From Zygnema cylindricum (taxonomy: Eukaryota > Streptophyta > Zygnematophyceae > Zygnematales > Zygnemataceae): a stretch of DNA of 41,850 nt. This document shows, piece by piece, positions 20,259 through 31,800 of this stretch; the stretch's first letter is position 1; every line of letters starts with the position of its first letter. Where the stretch lies: NCBI GenBank assembly GCA_037447655.1, contig JBBHKE010000987.1, positions 1 through 41,850 on the forward strand, given 5' to 3'. Under the pieces are notes generated by a model that worked only from the letters and a program-made list of their open reading frames with translations, searched no databases and was not told the DNA's origin. The translations under genes and the position numbers were made by a program.

Positions 20259-20763
20259 TACACCGCGAATCGTAATTAGAGTAAATTACTCTAATTCGGT
20301 CGCTCGAAATTTCGACTCTATCACATCAAATAGAGTAAATGATTTTAATTTCTTCATTATGCTATTTAAGGTAAGGTTTAATTGGCGTTTTTAATTCTAA
20401 TATATGTTCGTTTTAAATAGTGTGGAGTACGGACGACGTCCGACCGTGCAAAATTGTACATTTATAAGTAAAGAAGTACAAATAATGATTTAATACAGGC
20501 CATTATCATGTAACTACGTTTTAACAAACCGCGTAGTGCAAACGTCATAGTGACGATAAACTGTACGTTTTGTCAGATTATGTACGAAAACCTTATTTAC
20601 AGTAGAGGATATTAGCTTGCCAAATTAGAGTACACTGCATAAATTAGAGTAAATTCTTTTTTGAAACAGTTCTATCACATAAATTAGAGTAAATAACTAT
20701 AATTATTTTTTTCTCTTTTTTTACTCTAATCTTTTCATTCCTCTAATTACGATGCGCGGTGTA
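20259..20763. mobile_element. TA-TIR element, 505 bp
   Basis: The ends are TACACCGCGAATCGTAATTA and TAATTACGATGCGCGGTGTA, with several internal AAATTAGAGTAAA motifs. Length (505) and content correspond to the inverse of the element at 34813-35317. TA is the only flanking duplication. Shared internal sequence includes AACAAACCGCGTAGTG and CTTATTTACAGTAGAG. No transposase frame was found. Confidence 0.85.
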
Positions 20764-23035
20764 ATGTTCAACTATAATATTGAAAAGAAACGAGTAGTGA
20801 ACACTGCTTTGTACACTGTAAATGGTGGAAAAAAGTGGGCTCGTTGCTTAAAGGTGAAGATTAAAGGTCACAATTATGGAGACCGTCTAAGTGCAACGGT
20901 TGGGGTGGCTTTAGGCTGCAAAATTTACAGCCATCGCAAACCATTTTACTTTGTTGAATAAGCCCCGAGGCTTCCAAAGAAGTTTAAGGTAATATGTTGA
21001 AAAAAAAGCTGGAAAGGGTTTTGGGTCCAACTTCACTCAACCACGGTAAGACTTATCAAACGACGTGCTTAATGTCCCAAGGATCTCATAAGCAAATGTA
21101 CGGGTCTCATTGCCATAACGCGTTTAGGAGAGTTTATTGTATCCTAAACAACAACGTCAATATATAATAAAACACATGAGTATTACACAATTTCACGTAG
21201 GAATTATAATGACTACGGCACCCAATGTTCTTTTCGCAACGACGCCTAATGTTTTTGTCACTCCGCGCAAAAACACAAGATCCACTTGAGGGTTGTAAAC
21301 ACCCCTGTAGTCGAACCACGAAGATAGTACGTCTTAGCTTCCAAGTTTGATTATTGAAATTGTTACACTTCCCACTCCGACTATTGAATTTATAGATATA
21401 TCGTGTATCGTTATTTGCTCCCTTGTCGTGTGAGCGACAAAGTAATTGGGTGTCATACCCATACACGTGTTGATCGCAGATGTAAGGTGGGTTTGTTTGG
21501 TAGCAGAGGTGCGTCAATATAAGGTTTAACGAAGTTGCATGAACAAAACACGAGACAAAAAGTGGTAGAAATTGGTGCAGTCTAAGCTCATGCCTTTAGC
21601 CTAAACCAAAAGGTCAAACGCACACTTTAGTTGGTGAAAGCGCCTCAACGTGTTTATAAAGGTTAATAGTGGCTACTTTGTTGAAGAGATGATGTTAGAC
21701 TCGTGAGTGTCTCTTGGTAAATGTAAAACATAATTAAAAGACCTAGTGTTAGGCCTCTTAAATTGTGACAGTTGTGAACGACTATTTTAGCTTTTGTTTT
21801 ATGTATACAGTTTTGTGATATTGTTACGTCATGCTCAATCTTGACAACGATAACGTCACTAATTCCAAGAGTCATCCCTTATGGCTTCTCGATTTTGGTT
21901 TTTGTTTTTCTCACTCAATCTACCATCAAACTACCCCGAAAGGTAATCCAAAAAAATATTGTTATAGCTATTCTATTTCGTACCATCATTCGTGTTTCAT
22001 TGTAGGGAGATAGAGAAGGAAGCTAGAGGGTGAGGCGGGGTAGAAGCAACAACGATGTAGAGCTTTAGACAAATGACCTATGAACAAAAAAAGGGGGCTC
22101 GAGACCCCAACATTTTTTTTTTATATATTGTTAATGGTGATTATTGCCCCTGAGGGTCGATGTATCGACACTTAAGCTCCACGAGACATGACAAGAGATT
22201 TTTATAATCAAGTGTGTTGGAAATGACATGAGAAGTAGAAAACGTTATTATCGATCATGTCTTAATAAGTAGTTAAATCCTAAAAGGAATTTAAAAGATG
22301 TCAACGTACATTGTGAAAGACAAAACGTCAAGATTTTCTTTAAGTTTTCGACATGTCCCCTCTTCGGTTTTGCCATATCTTGCTCTAATGAAACAATGCA
22401 ACTAAACTTCTTGCTTTATTGTGAAAACATCCATATTACATTTCACTGTTTGGGAGGGCATACACCTCGGGTCAAAAGGAAAAGGCACCCAAAGATGGGA
22501 AGACTTCGCGTGAACTGGACCAAGAGTATATTTGGAAAAGATTAGCAGAGTCGACGGAAAAAAAATGGGAAAGGGAAGAAACAGGGAACAAAAACTTATA
22601 GAATTGGTGTCCATCCTTGCTAAAAAAAAAATGGAGGAGGAGGGGGGCAAATGCATAAGAAATTATTTTTTTAACCTCCATTCACCCATAATTTGTTGTG
22701 AGTAAAAGATAAACAAGAAAATAAAAGTATCTTATAATACCGTACCGTACTAGCGGCAAAAGTTGTGGTTTGTTGTGCACAAACTTTTTTTTTTCATAAG
22801 TCAAAAGTTAATGTTTTTCTTCATTTTGTTTTGTACGTCTCTATCAATTATTGTGTTTTAACCTTGTCATTTCTTACTCGCTCTATTTGTTTTTCCACAG
22901 TAAAAGTGATTTATAATGTTGTATGAGCCTTCGTGAATGCAAGATTCGTGATTTTGTACTCGTAACAATTGGTCGTTATGGCGATCACCTATCACACTAT
23001 AAGATATACGTTCCATCTACCTAGAGCAAAAGTTT
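20764..23035. other. Unassigned stretch, no gene supported
   Basis: Several 60-130 codon frames occur on both strands, but none has a recognisable motif, codon bias or consistent splice context. The minus frame at 21134-21517 and the paired minus frames at 22402-22681 were considered and not supported. 22450-22660 is purine-rich on the plus strand. No terminal repeats were found. Confidence 0.35.
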
Positions 23036-23240
23036 TTTACTCTACGTTTTCTTAGTCCGTTTTTCCATACCTTTTTTTGAGTCAATTTTTCAGTCCGTTT
23101 TTCATCTTCAAAAATCATTTTTATACTGTTTTTTCAGACCGATTTTTCATATCGTTTTTAAAATTTTAAAACCGTTTTTATAATATTTTTTAGACCATTT
23201 TTTATTCCGTTTTTCATACCGTTTCTCAGTCAGCTTCTTA
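23036..23240 (+). repeat. T-rich minisatellite (CCGTTTTTCA-like), left part
   Basis: Irregular units of 15-30 bases built on [GA]CCGTTTTTCATACC and TCAGTCCGTTTTTCA. The array resumes at 23983 after an inserted element. Confidence 0.8.
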
Positions 23241-23982
23241 GGGTGAAGTTCCATCATACGTTTCTGTAATTGTACGGCAAACTCTACAAACCGGGTCGAT
23301 TGAGTCGAAGTTCCATCACGTAGAGTTTGTAAGCCACGTGTTTTAAATTGGCTGGCGCCACGCAAGCTACGATTCGATATTGAATATCTTTTAGATTTTT
23401 AGCACCGACAAACTTAACTTCAAATCTTGACTTGCGTACCGTGTACCAGCGTACGAAGTAATAATACGACAAAACTTTTATACTTTTTGCAGACGCCAGT
23501 TTGTACGCAAGCTCATTTTTTAGGGTTTCAGCTTTCGAACAAAACGAAAGTCCTTTGAGAGAAATAGTGTGACGAACAAAAGTTACCAAAAATAGCGTGA
23601 CGAAGGAGTGTTACGAAATTTCGTTTTTATTTTCGGTTATATTTTGGAAACCGCGTGTCATGTGCAAATCTAAAGATTTTTCGTTGGTTTTCCATCATGA
23701 CACGTAGCTTAATTGTCCACCGTGTCACAAAATTTTTTTTTTCTGTGTATGCGAACCCACCTCGTCAAGGTGGGTTGAGTCTAACAGAGAAAATTGAAGC
23801 GAACTCATAGCAGATGAACATCCGACGGTCATTATTTCCTCCAAGACCTCCGGAGAGTATCGGCAAGATTCTTTGTAATGTTGGTTTTCGTATAAAAACA
23901 AAATAGGCGGTACGATATGGTACGGAGAGTCGCGGATTTTTGTTAGAAACGCCACTTTTCGCTTGATGGGACTTCACCCTTA
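23238..23982. mobile_element. GGGTGAAG-TIR (PIF/Harbinger-like) element, 739 bp, complete
   Basis: The element occupies 23241-23979. The left end is GGGTGAAGTTCCATCA and the right end TGATGGGACTTCACCC, complementary except for one position. TTA flanks it on both sides (23238-23240 and 23980-23982), the target duplication typical of PIF/Harbinger and Tourist-like elements. The interior has no frame resembling a transposase or its Myb-like partner, so the element is non-autonomous. A second, rearranged copy starts at 9348. Confidence 0.85.
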
Positions 23983-24500
23983 GACCATTTTTCAAATTGT
24001 TTTTTCAGACCATATTTAGATCATTTTTATACCGATTTTTCAGACCCCTTTTCCTTTTTCCAGTCCGTGTTTTCTTTCCGTTTGTAATCCGTTTTTAGAC
24101 CATTTTCTAGATTATTTTTTATATCGCCCGTTTTGTATACAGTTTTTTCATTCCGTTTTTTCCAAACTGTTTTCCAGAACGCTTCTTAGACCTTTTTTCA
24201 TACCGTTTCTTTAGTCTGTTTTTCAAATCCGGTTCTCCGGTCTTTTTTTAAACCGTTTTTAGATATTTTTTAGTGTTTTTTCAGTCCGTTGTTTTCACAC
24301 TGTTAGACTGTTTTGCTTTTCAGTTTTCTTGTCCTATTTTAAACCGTTTTGGACCGTCTTTTGACCGTTTTTTCAGACCATTTTTTCAAGGTTGTTTTTT
24401 ATGGCCGTTTATTAAGACCGTTTTTTTCATACCCTTTTTGCATCCCTATTTTTTAAAGACTGTATTTTCTAGGCCATTTTTTTATACCGCTAATTTATAC
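23983..24500 (+). repeat. T-rich minisatellite (CCGTTTTTCA-like), right part
   Basis: This is the continuation of the array at 23036-23240, with the same irregular units (AGACCATTTTTCA, CAGTCCGTTTT, TACCGTTTCTT). The open frame at 24273-24557 follows from the repeat's composition (Phe/Pro/Leu-rich) and is not called as a gene. Confidence 0.8.
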
Positions 24501-24707
24501 CATTTTTTGTCTTTTTTGAATGGCAATCAGAAACTCCCATTCAAAGTTTGTCGCTAGAGATGGACGATGGGTGCTTAACCGCCGACTTCCGGTAAGTTTT
24601 GGTTTTTTTTTTATAAAACCAAAAATACGTGGTCCTTTCGTCCAAAAAAACTACAGATGTTTAATACGAGCCAAAAATGTTTCTGGCTTTTGTTGGAAAA
24701 CAAAAAA

Positions 24708-24708
<1 letters not shown>

Positions 24709-24754
<46 letters not shown>

Positions 24755-24755
24755 G
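24709..24755. repeat. (TG)n/(TA)n dinucleotide microsatellite
   Basis: A short TGTGTG run passes into about 18 TA units. The Tyr-Ile runs it encodes on both strands are artefacts. Confidence 0.95.
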
Positions 24756-25074
24756 ACATGAAAAAAAATAGCGCATACTCTCCCTCTTGCAAAAATGTTT
24801 CAATAAGTGGGTGAGCACATTTGATGACGTGTAACTTTTCCTTTGTGGAAGGGATACTCCAACTAAAATGCACTATCGAGGGGAAACTTCCAACCAAAAT
24901 CCCCTCGGGAGTCTTTTTTGGTCAAAATATGACGTCATTTATAGTGTGGTCTTAATAGGTTCTTGTCAAAGATTGATTTTTTTATTGAAACGATAGAAGA
25001 AAACCGATACTTTGATACATGAGTGCATCCCCTTAAACATAAAGGATGATAAAACATAAGATTAACTCTAAAAG

Positions 25075-25110
25075 TACACCGAGTGATCGTTAGTGACGCT
25101 AGCATTTTTT
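25075..25110. mobile_element. Solitary TA-TIR end
   Basis: TACACCGAGTGATCGTTAGTGACGCTAGC resembles the left end of the 5023 element and is followed by a similar CCTCCACTTAAAATCG stretch. No right end was found, so it is a remnant. Confidence 0.5.
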
Positions 25111-25329
25111 CCTCCACTTAAAATCGTTTTTTCGTTGTGCACAATAGTCAGAATAGTAATAACTAATAAATGATTTGAATGGGAATGTGAGCTTTTTACC
25201 TTCCGATTAGTAAATGGAATCGGACAAATGTGCACATGTAAGTTAAAGCTGAGTGAAATAAACTATTGATACATACATTATGCGCCTAACGTAAAACCAT
25301 AAAATTAATTATTTATGGACTTTTCCATT

Positions 25330-26250
25330 AAAAGTAACAAATCGGTATTGCTACTGCGGCGTGAAGCGTCTGTTTTGCACGCTTCTGGTTGGCTGCGTGA
25401 GTGTTAAGCACTTGTTTTTTTTGCCAGGCAATGAGTTTTGTTTTTTTGGCTATGCTGGCGTTAGTTCTTTGCTTCTTTCGCCGTTTGTGATAGCCTATTC
25501 CCACCGGAAAAATATTCACTTCCGCAACAGACGAACGTGCAAATAATGTACGGCTTTCTGAGCACCGACTTTGTAGATTTCGGAAGTTCTCGGAAAACCG
25601 TACAAACGAACTTCCTCATAATATTGCCGGTATAGAAGTAACTGTACAAACGAACTTCCTCAAAATATTGCCGGATATAGTAGGGTAAAAGCTGCGTCTT
25701 TCTGTGAAACAGGCCAACGGTAACCCGAAAAGGTGACGCAGGAAAAAAACATCCGAACGGATACTTCATTGTACTCGCGCAAAAAAGTTGTAGGACTTTT
25801 GAACCACCGTCGTTTTGAAAATCTGCACGTTTGTTTTCGCGCCTTTGTTTCATGACGTCAAAGCATGCGAAGTGTCACAGGACACCTTCAATCGGAGTTG
25901 CGTGCCAAAATTTCGGTGTGAACAAGACCCGTTTTCTGATGAGTTTTCGGAAAATCATTTGAATGGGCAAAAAGTTACATATGCTCCGGTGGGCATAGGC
26001 TATGAGTGGCTGTGTGATTGCCGGGCAATCGGTTTGTTTTTGGCTTTTGGGCAGCCAGTTTTCTGTTTTGCCGGGCAACCGATGATTGGACTTTATGCCT
26101 TCGCCGCTGTGAATTTCGCTATTCTTCCCACGTGTGTTGATTGGCTGCGTACCTGCTAAGCAGTCAGTTTGTTTATTGCGGGGCAGTCAGTTTTGTATTT
26201 TTAAACGTGCAGTGTACAAGTACAGTAATTTCGTTTTTGCTTTGCCCTTT
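25330..26250. repeat. Dispersed GGCTGCGT / GCAGTCAG repeat, copies 1 and 2
   Basis: 25380-25500 and 25976-26250 are related to 27405-27650. Landmarks are GCTTCTTTCGCCGTTTGTGA, GCCGGGCAATCGGTTTGTTT, CTATTCTTCCCACGTGTG and CCTGCTAAGCAGTCAGTTTG. No terminal inverted repeats or coding capacity was recognised. The 114-codon plus frame at 25815-26159 runs through this repeat and is not supported as a gene. The 25610-25680 part contains a short direct repeat of TGTACAAACGAACTTCCTCA. Confidence 0.75.
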
Positions 26251-26289
26251 TAGATTCTTAAAGGGAAAAGCATTCTAGTCGCATTCGTC

Positions 26290-26440
26290 TCTGGTGACAA
26301 CGATATTTGATCGTCGATTTTTTTTGTGTAAGATCTTGAGCCGTTGTGTGTTTTGAGTTTTGATTGGCGTCTGGTGATAACGATAATTGATCGTCGATTG
26401 CTTTTGTGTAAGATCGTGTGCCATTGAGTGATTTGAGTTT
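26290..26440 (+). repeat. Short direct repeat, two copies
   Basis: TCTGGTGACAACGATATTTG, followed by GATCGTCGATT and further matching sequence up to GTGTTTTGAGTTTTGATTGG, recurs about 80 bases later with few changes (26290 and 26370). Confidence 0.75.
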
Positions 26441-26494
26441 TGATTGGCTTTGTCATGTTCTATTTTTGATGTAATGAAAAGAGACACGTGGTAC

Positions 26495-26823
26495 AATCCT
26501 ATTTGCTGTATTCACGTGGTTGTAATGGTATGATAAACGGCCAGACAAATTCGACGTCACGCCAAAATGTCGTGTTATCAATACCGGTAGAGTAACGTAC
26601 CGTATCGTACTTTTCATTTTTGCGCGTGCGATCCTGTCACATCACGCCACGTTGTCTTGTTCTCAATATCCGTACACTACTGGAAACGGATTTGATACGT
26701 GAAGGAGTACATGTAACTCTTGCGACAAATTGTGATGTTCTTATTGGTCCGCGTGTACATAAACGACAAGCCCTTGGCAACCAAAGGGCAAAGCACCGGG
26801 TCGCCCCCGACTTTTATTATGAC
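26495..26823. repeat. 320-bp dispersed repeat, copy 2
   Basis: Matches 18768-19097 nearly throughout in the same orientation. The sequence after 26823 (TTTAAAAGCCCAACGGATGT) recurs in part at 27655-27730, so the TA-type insertions from 26863 on probably split a larger unit. Confidence 0.85.
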
Positions 26824-26862
26824 TCTTTAAAAGCCCAACGGATGTCGATATGCATGGTACAG

Positions 26863-27075
26863 TACACCGCCAATCGCTATTAGAGTATATAACGCCAATT
26901 CGGTGCCCTTTTTAAAAAAAAAAAACCTGAAATACAATTAATAACGCTATTTAATTACGTGGACCATTATCTATGGCAGTGACTATTTTGGTTGTGCACA
27001 ATTTTAAGCGGTTGTAACAATATTTTGAAAGTCAATTCTGCCGAACCGATTGACGGTCAAGTTTATACTCAACAG
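26863..27075. mobile_element. TA-TIR element, left part only
   Basis: The left end TACACCGCCAATCGCTATTAGAG is clear, followed by the family's ATAACGCCAATTCGGTGCCC. A second complete element begins at 27076. No right end of this copy was found. 26965-27000 is matched in inverse at about 27365-27400, so the region may be a nested foldback. Confidence 0.65.
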
Positions 27076-27302
27076 TACACCGTGAATCGTTATTACTTAT
27101 TAGTGTCAAAATTTAAGTAGTGTAAAAAAATTTAGTGTCATTGATTCTAATTTAGTGCGAGAAACGTGGCAGATTATGGTCCCCGTCATTAAATAGAGTT
27201 GCTAATTTAATTTCGAAAATCATGTATACTAATTGCAGAAAAAAATCAAGATTTTAAGAACCCAAATTAGAGTTGTTGACACTACTAACGATGCGTGGTG
27301 TA
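27076..27302. mobile_element. TA-TIR element, 227 bp, nested
   Basis: The ends are TACACCGTGAATCGTTATTA and TACTAACGATGCGTGGTGTA. It sits between inverted flanking segments and probably inserted into the older copy starting at 26863. It is non-coding. Confidence 0.8.
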
Positions 27303-27404
27303 CTTTACTTGTACCATTGTGTACTTCAAACGTACAATCTTTCACAAAATGACGTAAGTGATTGTGCGCAACCAAAATAGTTAATGCCATGATCAATTCC
27401 CTTT

Positions 27405-27730
27405 GATTTTTGGACTTTGCTGACGTGAGTTCCTTGCTTCTTCCGCCGTTTGTGAGTGGCTGCGTGAGTGCCGGGCAATCGGTTTGTTTTTGTCTTTTTG
27501 GCAGTCAGTTTTCTGTTTTTGTCGCCGCTATGAACTTCGCTATTCTTCCCACGTGTGTGATTGGCTGCGTACCTGCTAAGCAGTCAGTTTGTTTATTGCG
27601 GGCAGTCAGTTTTGTATTTTTAAACGTGCAGTGTACAACTAATTCCGTTTTTATGACTCTCCCAACGCATGTCGATAAGCCTGTTAATTGTTTTTTCGAC
27701 ATGTATTTACCTTTTATTTAGCATGGTACT
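27405..27730. repeat. Dispersed GGCTGCGT / GCAGTCAG repeat, copy 3
   Basis: Aligns with 25996-26235 and with part of 25430-25500. The tail 27655-27730 matches the sequence just before the 26863 element (ATGACTC...CCCAACG...ATGTCGATA, then GCATGGTAC). Confidence 0.75.
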
Positions 27731-28858
27731 AAACTTTCCCTGTAACAGCGCTAAAATGGTCCTTCGATTACCGGCAACATTTGTCTATGGTTTTATTAAG
27801 TGTGCATGCTTCCCTCCTTTTTCAACCTGCTATTGTGGTTATGGATCGTTGCCATGGGTTGGGGAACTGGCCTCCCTCTGCGTTTTCCCCCGGGCATGCG
27901 GAATCTGGGCGGTTGGGAGTTTAGTTGAAAGAAGGTCAGGTGTTTTCAGGTTTTTTAATTTGCAGTTGTTCTTATTCTTTGTTTATTTGATCCTTCGTGA
28001 AAGATTTGACACCTTCGTTTTGCCTTTTTTTGTTCCATGTATTCATATGGTTTACAATGTTGCCTTTAAAAAAAAAAAATTTACATTTAGTATTCAGTTA
28101 GCGTATAAGCTTCTACTGTATTTTCTTTATCCAACAAACGCTTAATTTCATATTAGCCATTTAGTAACAAAAACGATTGAAACCTATGACCTGGCACCTA
28201 GATGGCCGTGACCCTAATGCCAAAAGTAACAAAGACACTAGTACAAACAACTACCTCTATGCACTACATTGCTCAGATATCTTCCAGTCTTTGTCCCTGT
28301 GTTACACTACGCCAATCAATATTGAGCAATTACTCCTGACAAAAAAAATCGGGTGTAAATCAACGGTTTATGAGTCATGAGAACAGAAAGCAAATTAATT
28401 TAGCAGAAATAGCATATAATTTTATCAATATGACATCCTTTCTTTAGAGTTTTTGTGGTGTTCATGTCTTCAAAAACTTATTATTTCGGGAACATGTGAA
28501 GAGCACATAACGCAATCGCTATTACAGTGTGAAGCACTCATCACCAGAGCATATGGATACCGAACTCACTGGATGTGTTTCCATTATTTTGCGAAAAATC
28601 ACTCTTGCTAATGAATCCTGCAAAAGTGACTAGGTAAATGAAGCCACACTACCGCATACGGTTTTTGAATAAAAAAATGTACACCCGTGAAACTTAGTCA
28701 AAAAATAGCAAAAGATGCAAACCAGTTTTCCAAAGATTATCAGTTGACAACGTTTTTCTGTGTACCATCTACAGGAAGCATCAACCTGTTCCTCGAATTG
28801 TGCACACTATGTCATACTACCTTCTACAGGCATAAAATCAAGACTGATTGAATCTGAT
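27725..28858. other. Region beyond the 3' end of the minus-strand gene
   Basis: A 158-codon plus frame ends at 28145. Its GC-rich centre (27830-27940) might be an exon or untranslated leader of a plus-strand gene, but it shows no recognisable motif. 28146-28858 holds nothing recognised and probably contains the 3' untranslated region of the gene ending at 28859. No clear AATAAA signal was seen on the minus strand. Confidence 0.35.
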
Positions 28859-31800
28859 TTATGCCCGCGAAATATTGCCGCCTTCGAGCCGTACGTTAAT
28901 GGATTTCAAACGGGCACATTCTACCTGCAAGGTGAACACATTTGTACTTCTGCTGTCATGTGATTTGAGCTCCAGTGAACTCGGCAAAAACTACTGCATT
29001 GCAAATAAGCAGGATGCTAAATATAAAATAGTAATATAATGTGGTCAAGGTCATACCTCCAGGTCAAAAACACGGCATGATAGAGCAGCATTTTGATTTT
29101 TATATGTATTTAATTGATTCAACTGTCGTCCCATTTCTCGCTTGAGAGAATCACGCTCACTTTCCAATTCAAGAACTCGTTGCATGGTTGCTTGTTGTCG
29201 AAAAACTGCATGAATTTCCTCCTCTAGAAACTCACACTTCTTCTGCAGCTGTTGCACATCGCTTATCAATTGAGACGAAACCTGATTATTCATGTCAGGC
29301 CCTCCTCCTGAAACAACAACGAGTACCTTGTGAGGAATATGTTATGAATCCGTACCTTTGTGAAAAAAAGGAGCAGCGACCTCAATCATGGCAAAAAGCC
29401 ACAAGATTGAACCTATATCCAGTCAGGTACTTCACTGTCCTCGCATGCCATTTTTTGGAAGGAATCATGTTTCAAATGTTACCTGGCAACATAGGAGGCC
29501 CCTTTGGGCAGGGAAAGGCTTGATGGATCTCCATTTTTTCAGTCCATGGCTCTGAATCTCCCTCAAACTGGCAACTATTTGGGGGGCTTGCATAAACCCT
29601 AGCAGGAGCAAAAGGATACGGCACCCTTGCTGAATGCAGTACAGAATACGGGTAATTTCCAAACTTCTCATTTGGAGTAAAGGAGCGTCCTTGGAGACTC
29701 TCCGTCAGATTACTCACCCAGTTATCATTCCTTTTCAAAGATGAGCTCTCTCTTTTGAGTTCAAAATGTTGAGCATTGATAGCAATTTGAACTGCTGTCA
29801 GTTCATCCTTTGAGTGAATACTTTCTGCTTCGGCTACTGTGGCCAGTTCATTCATTGAATCACCTCCTTTGTATTCTCCACGTCCATCTGAAGATGTCCG
29901 AGCTCTGACTTGTTTGCTTGCCAATTCTACCAAAGGTTTCAACAAGCAGGAACTTGAACTTTGACGTGCTGAGGTTTCTTGACGCTGATTTTCTTTGTTA
30001 AATTCACTTCTCACAGGGGCTTCACAGGTTATATTTTTCTGTAAGCTCAAATCACTTTCAAAAACGTTGTGCTGCCCAGTACTGCGTGGTCGGCAATCAA
30101 CACCAGACTTCACATTTCCTGGTGTGCTACTGTGAGCTTTTTGGTCTGATTTTGAACCATACAATTCCACAGGATTCAATTTGTTTCCCTGAAATTGCAC
30201 CACCTAAATTTTGTCAAACAAGCAGAATTCATCTATGCAGTCTTCCAGAATTGTGATTCAACAGTAAGCAAAACTTACCAGGCTTGTCTATCTTGTCGAC
30301 AAAAAAGTGCAAGACAAAAATGCAACATCAAACAGTGTCACAATTTACATTAACTAAACAAGTGCTTATCATTTCACTCGCGGACCTCCATCAAACAGAC
30401 TGGAGACATTGAGCCATTTGCTGAAAACAGTCGCCAACGCACATATAGGCTAGGTTACCTTTACCTTAGCGACTTCGTCATGTGCTGCAATGTTTTCATC
30501 CCTTGAGATTGGCTCACTTTTCTCGCCTAAAAAGCCAAGGAACGAGAAAATCAGCCCATTTATTAGAAATCCCAGCAGTTTTGTTATGCCAAATAAGGTG
30601 ATGAAAGTCTTTGCTGATTGATTCATCGAATAATCTGATGGTTCAATGTTGAAGAATAAAAAGACCTATGTACACTATAAAAAGACTTATGAGAAAAAAA
30701 AAATCAGTTAAGCAGACGTAACTTGTAATCCATTCTACTCCTGGTTGGTTTTTGTGTAAAACTCAGCAGGTGACCCAACCAAAGATGATGTTTTTTTTCA
30801 ACACCTGGTCGGTGGTATAGCTCGGTTACGCCCTCGATCCTTTGATCTTCTGGTTGTGCATCAGCTTCATGTAAAGGTGTCAAATGTATGGCAAAGGAAA
30901 GTCCAGAGCCGGTTTCAAAACCAACAAGTCCTCTTGGAGATGTCTGCCTCACTTCAGCCATGGCATCCTGAAAGAGAGAAAAGGTTTTCACATAAACCAC
31001 CAAGTAGGACAACTCAGGTAACTTTGCTCGCTGCAAATAAGCGAATCTTGATAAGAATTATCTCAAGATTCTCTTAGAGTCCAAGAGGAAAAGCCATGTA
31101 GGAGTAAGAAGGTCCTACACCCTATATTGCAAATATTATGCCAATCATCTGGGTACATGATTTGTGAGAACATCACTCAGTGCATCTGCCAACCTCTGCT
31201 ATCAAACAACGCTTGCTTGCATAACACCAGCGGGATGCCATGTGGATTACTTGACTTGATTATTTTCCTTTCGGAATACCATACTGCGAAAGGCAGTCAA
31301 TAGCGTGTGATGCTTCACCTGAGAAAACTCTTCATCTTGACTTGTCTTACGATCTCCAACTGCAACATTCTCATTCAGTCGACATCAGCAGTCATGTGAT
31401 AACTAGAAATAAAAGTGAGACTGCATGTAGCCAACTCCTAAAAGCGTATATTTCTTCTTTTGTCAACTTCAGAAACATAAATGAGCAGTGCCTGGCCAGA
31501 TACAGCCTACAAGAAAGAAGTACCTTGTCAGCAACAACTAGTTGGACCACTAGCATTAGGTTACCTTCGTGATTTTTATCCACGTATGAAGTGATGGCGT
31601 GGACCTTTGCCTCTGTACCAGCTATATTGCAATGAGTCACAGCTTCGAGTGTGGACAAATAGCCGGCCATAGAGACGCCAGGTTGAAGTTCTTTTTTGAG
31701 GTCGTCAGCTCTGTTATTGGAGTCACTATAAACAGCATTGGCAATAGCTTTCGTTTCGCAAGCTTCAGAGCCTTGTTGATCACTTATTTTACATGGTACT

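Noticed and set aside
24273-24557. 94-codon Phe/Pro-rich plus frame
   Set aside because: It follows from the composition of the CCGTTTTTCA minisatellite.
25815-26159. 114-codon plus frame
   Set aside because: It lies in a dispersed repeat whose other copies do not keep the frame.
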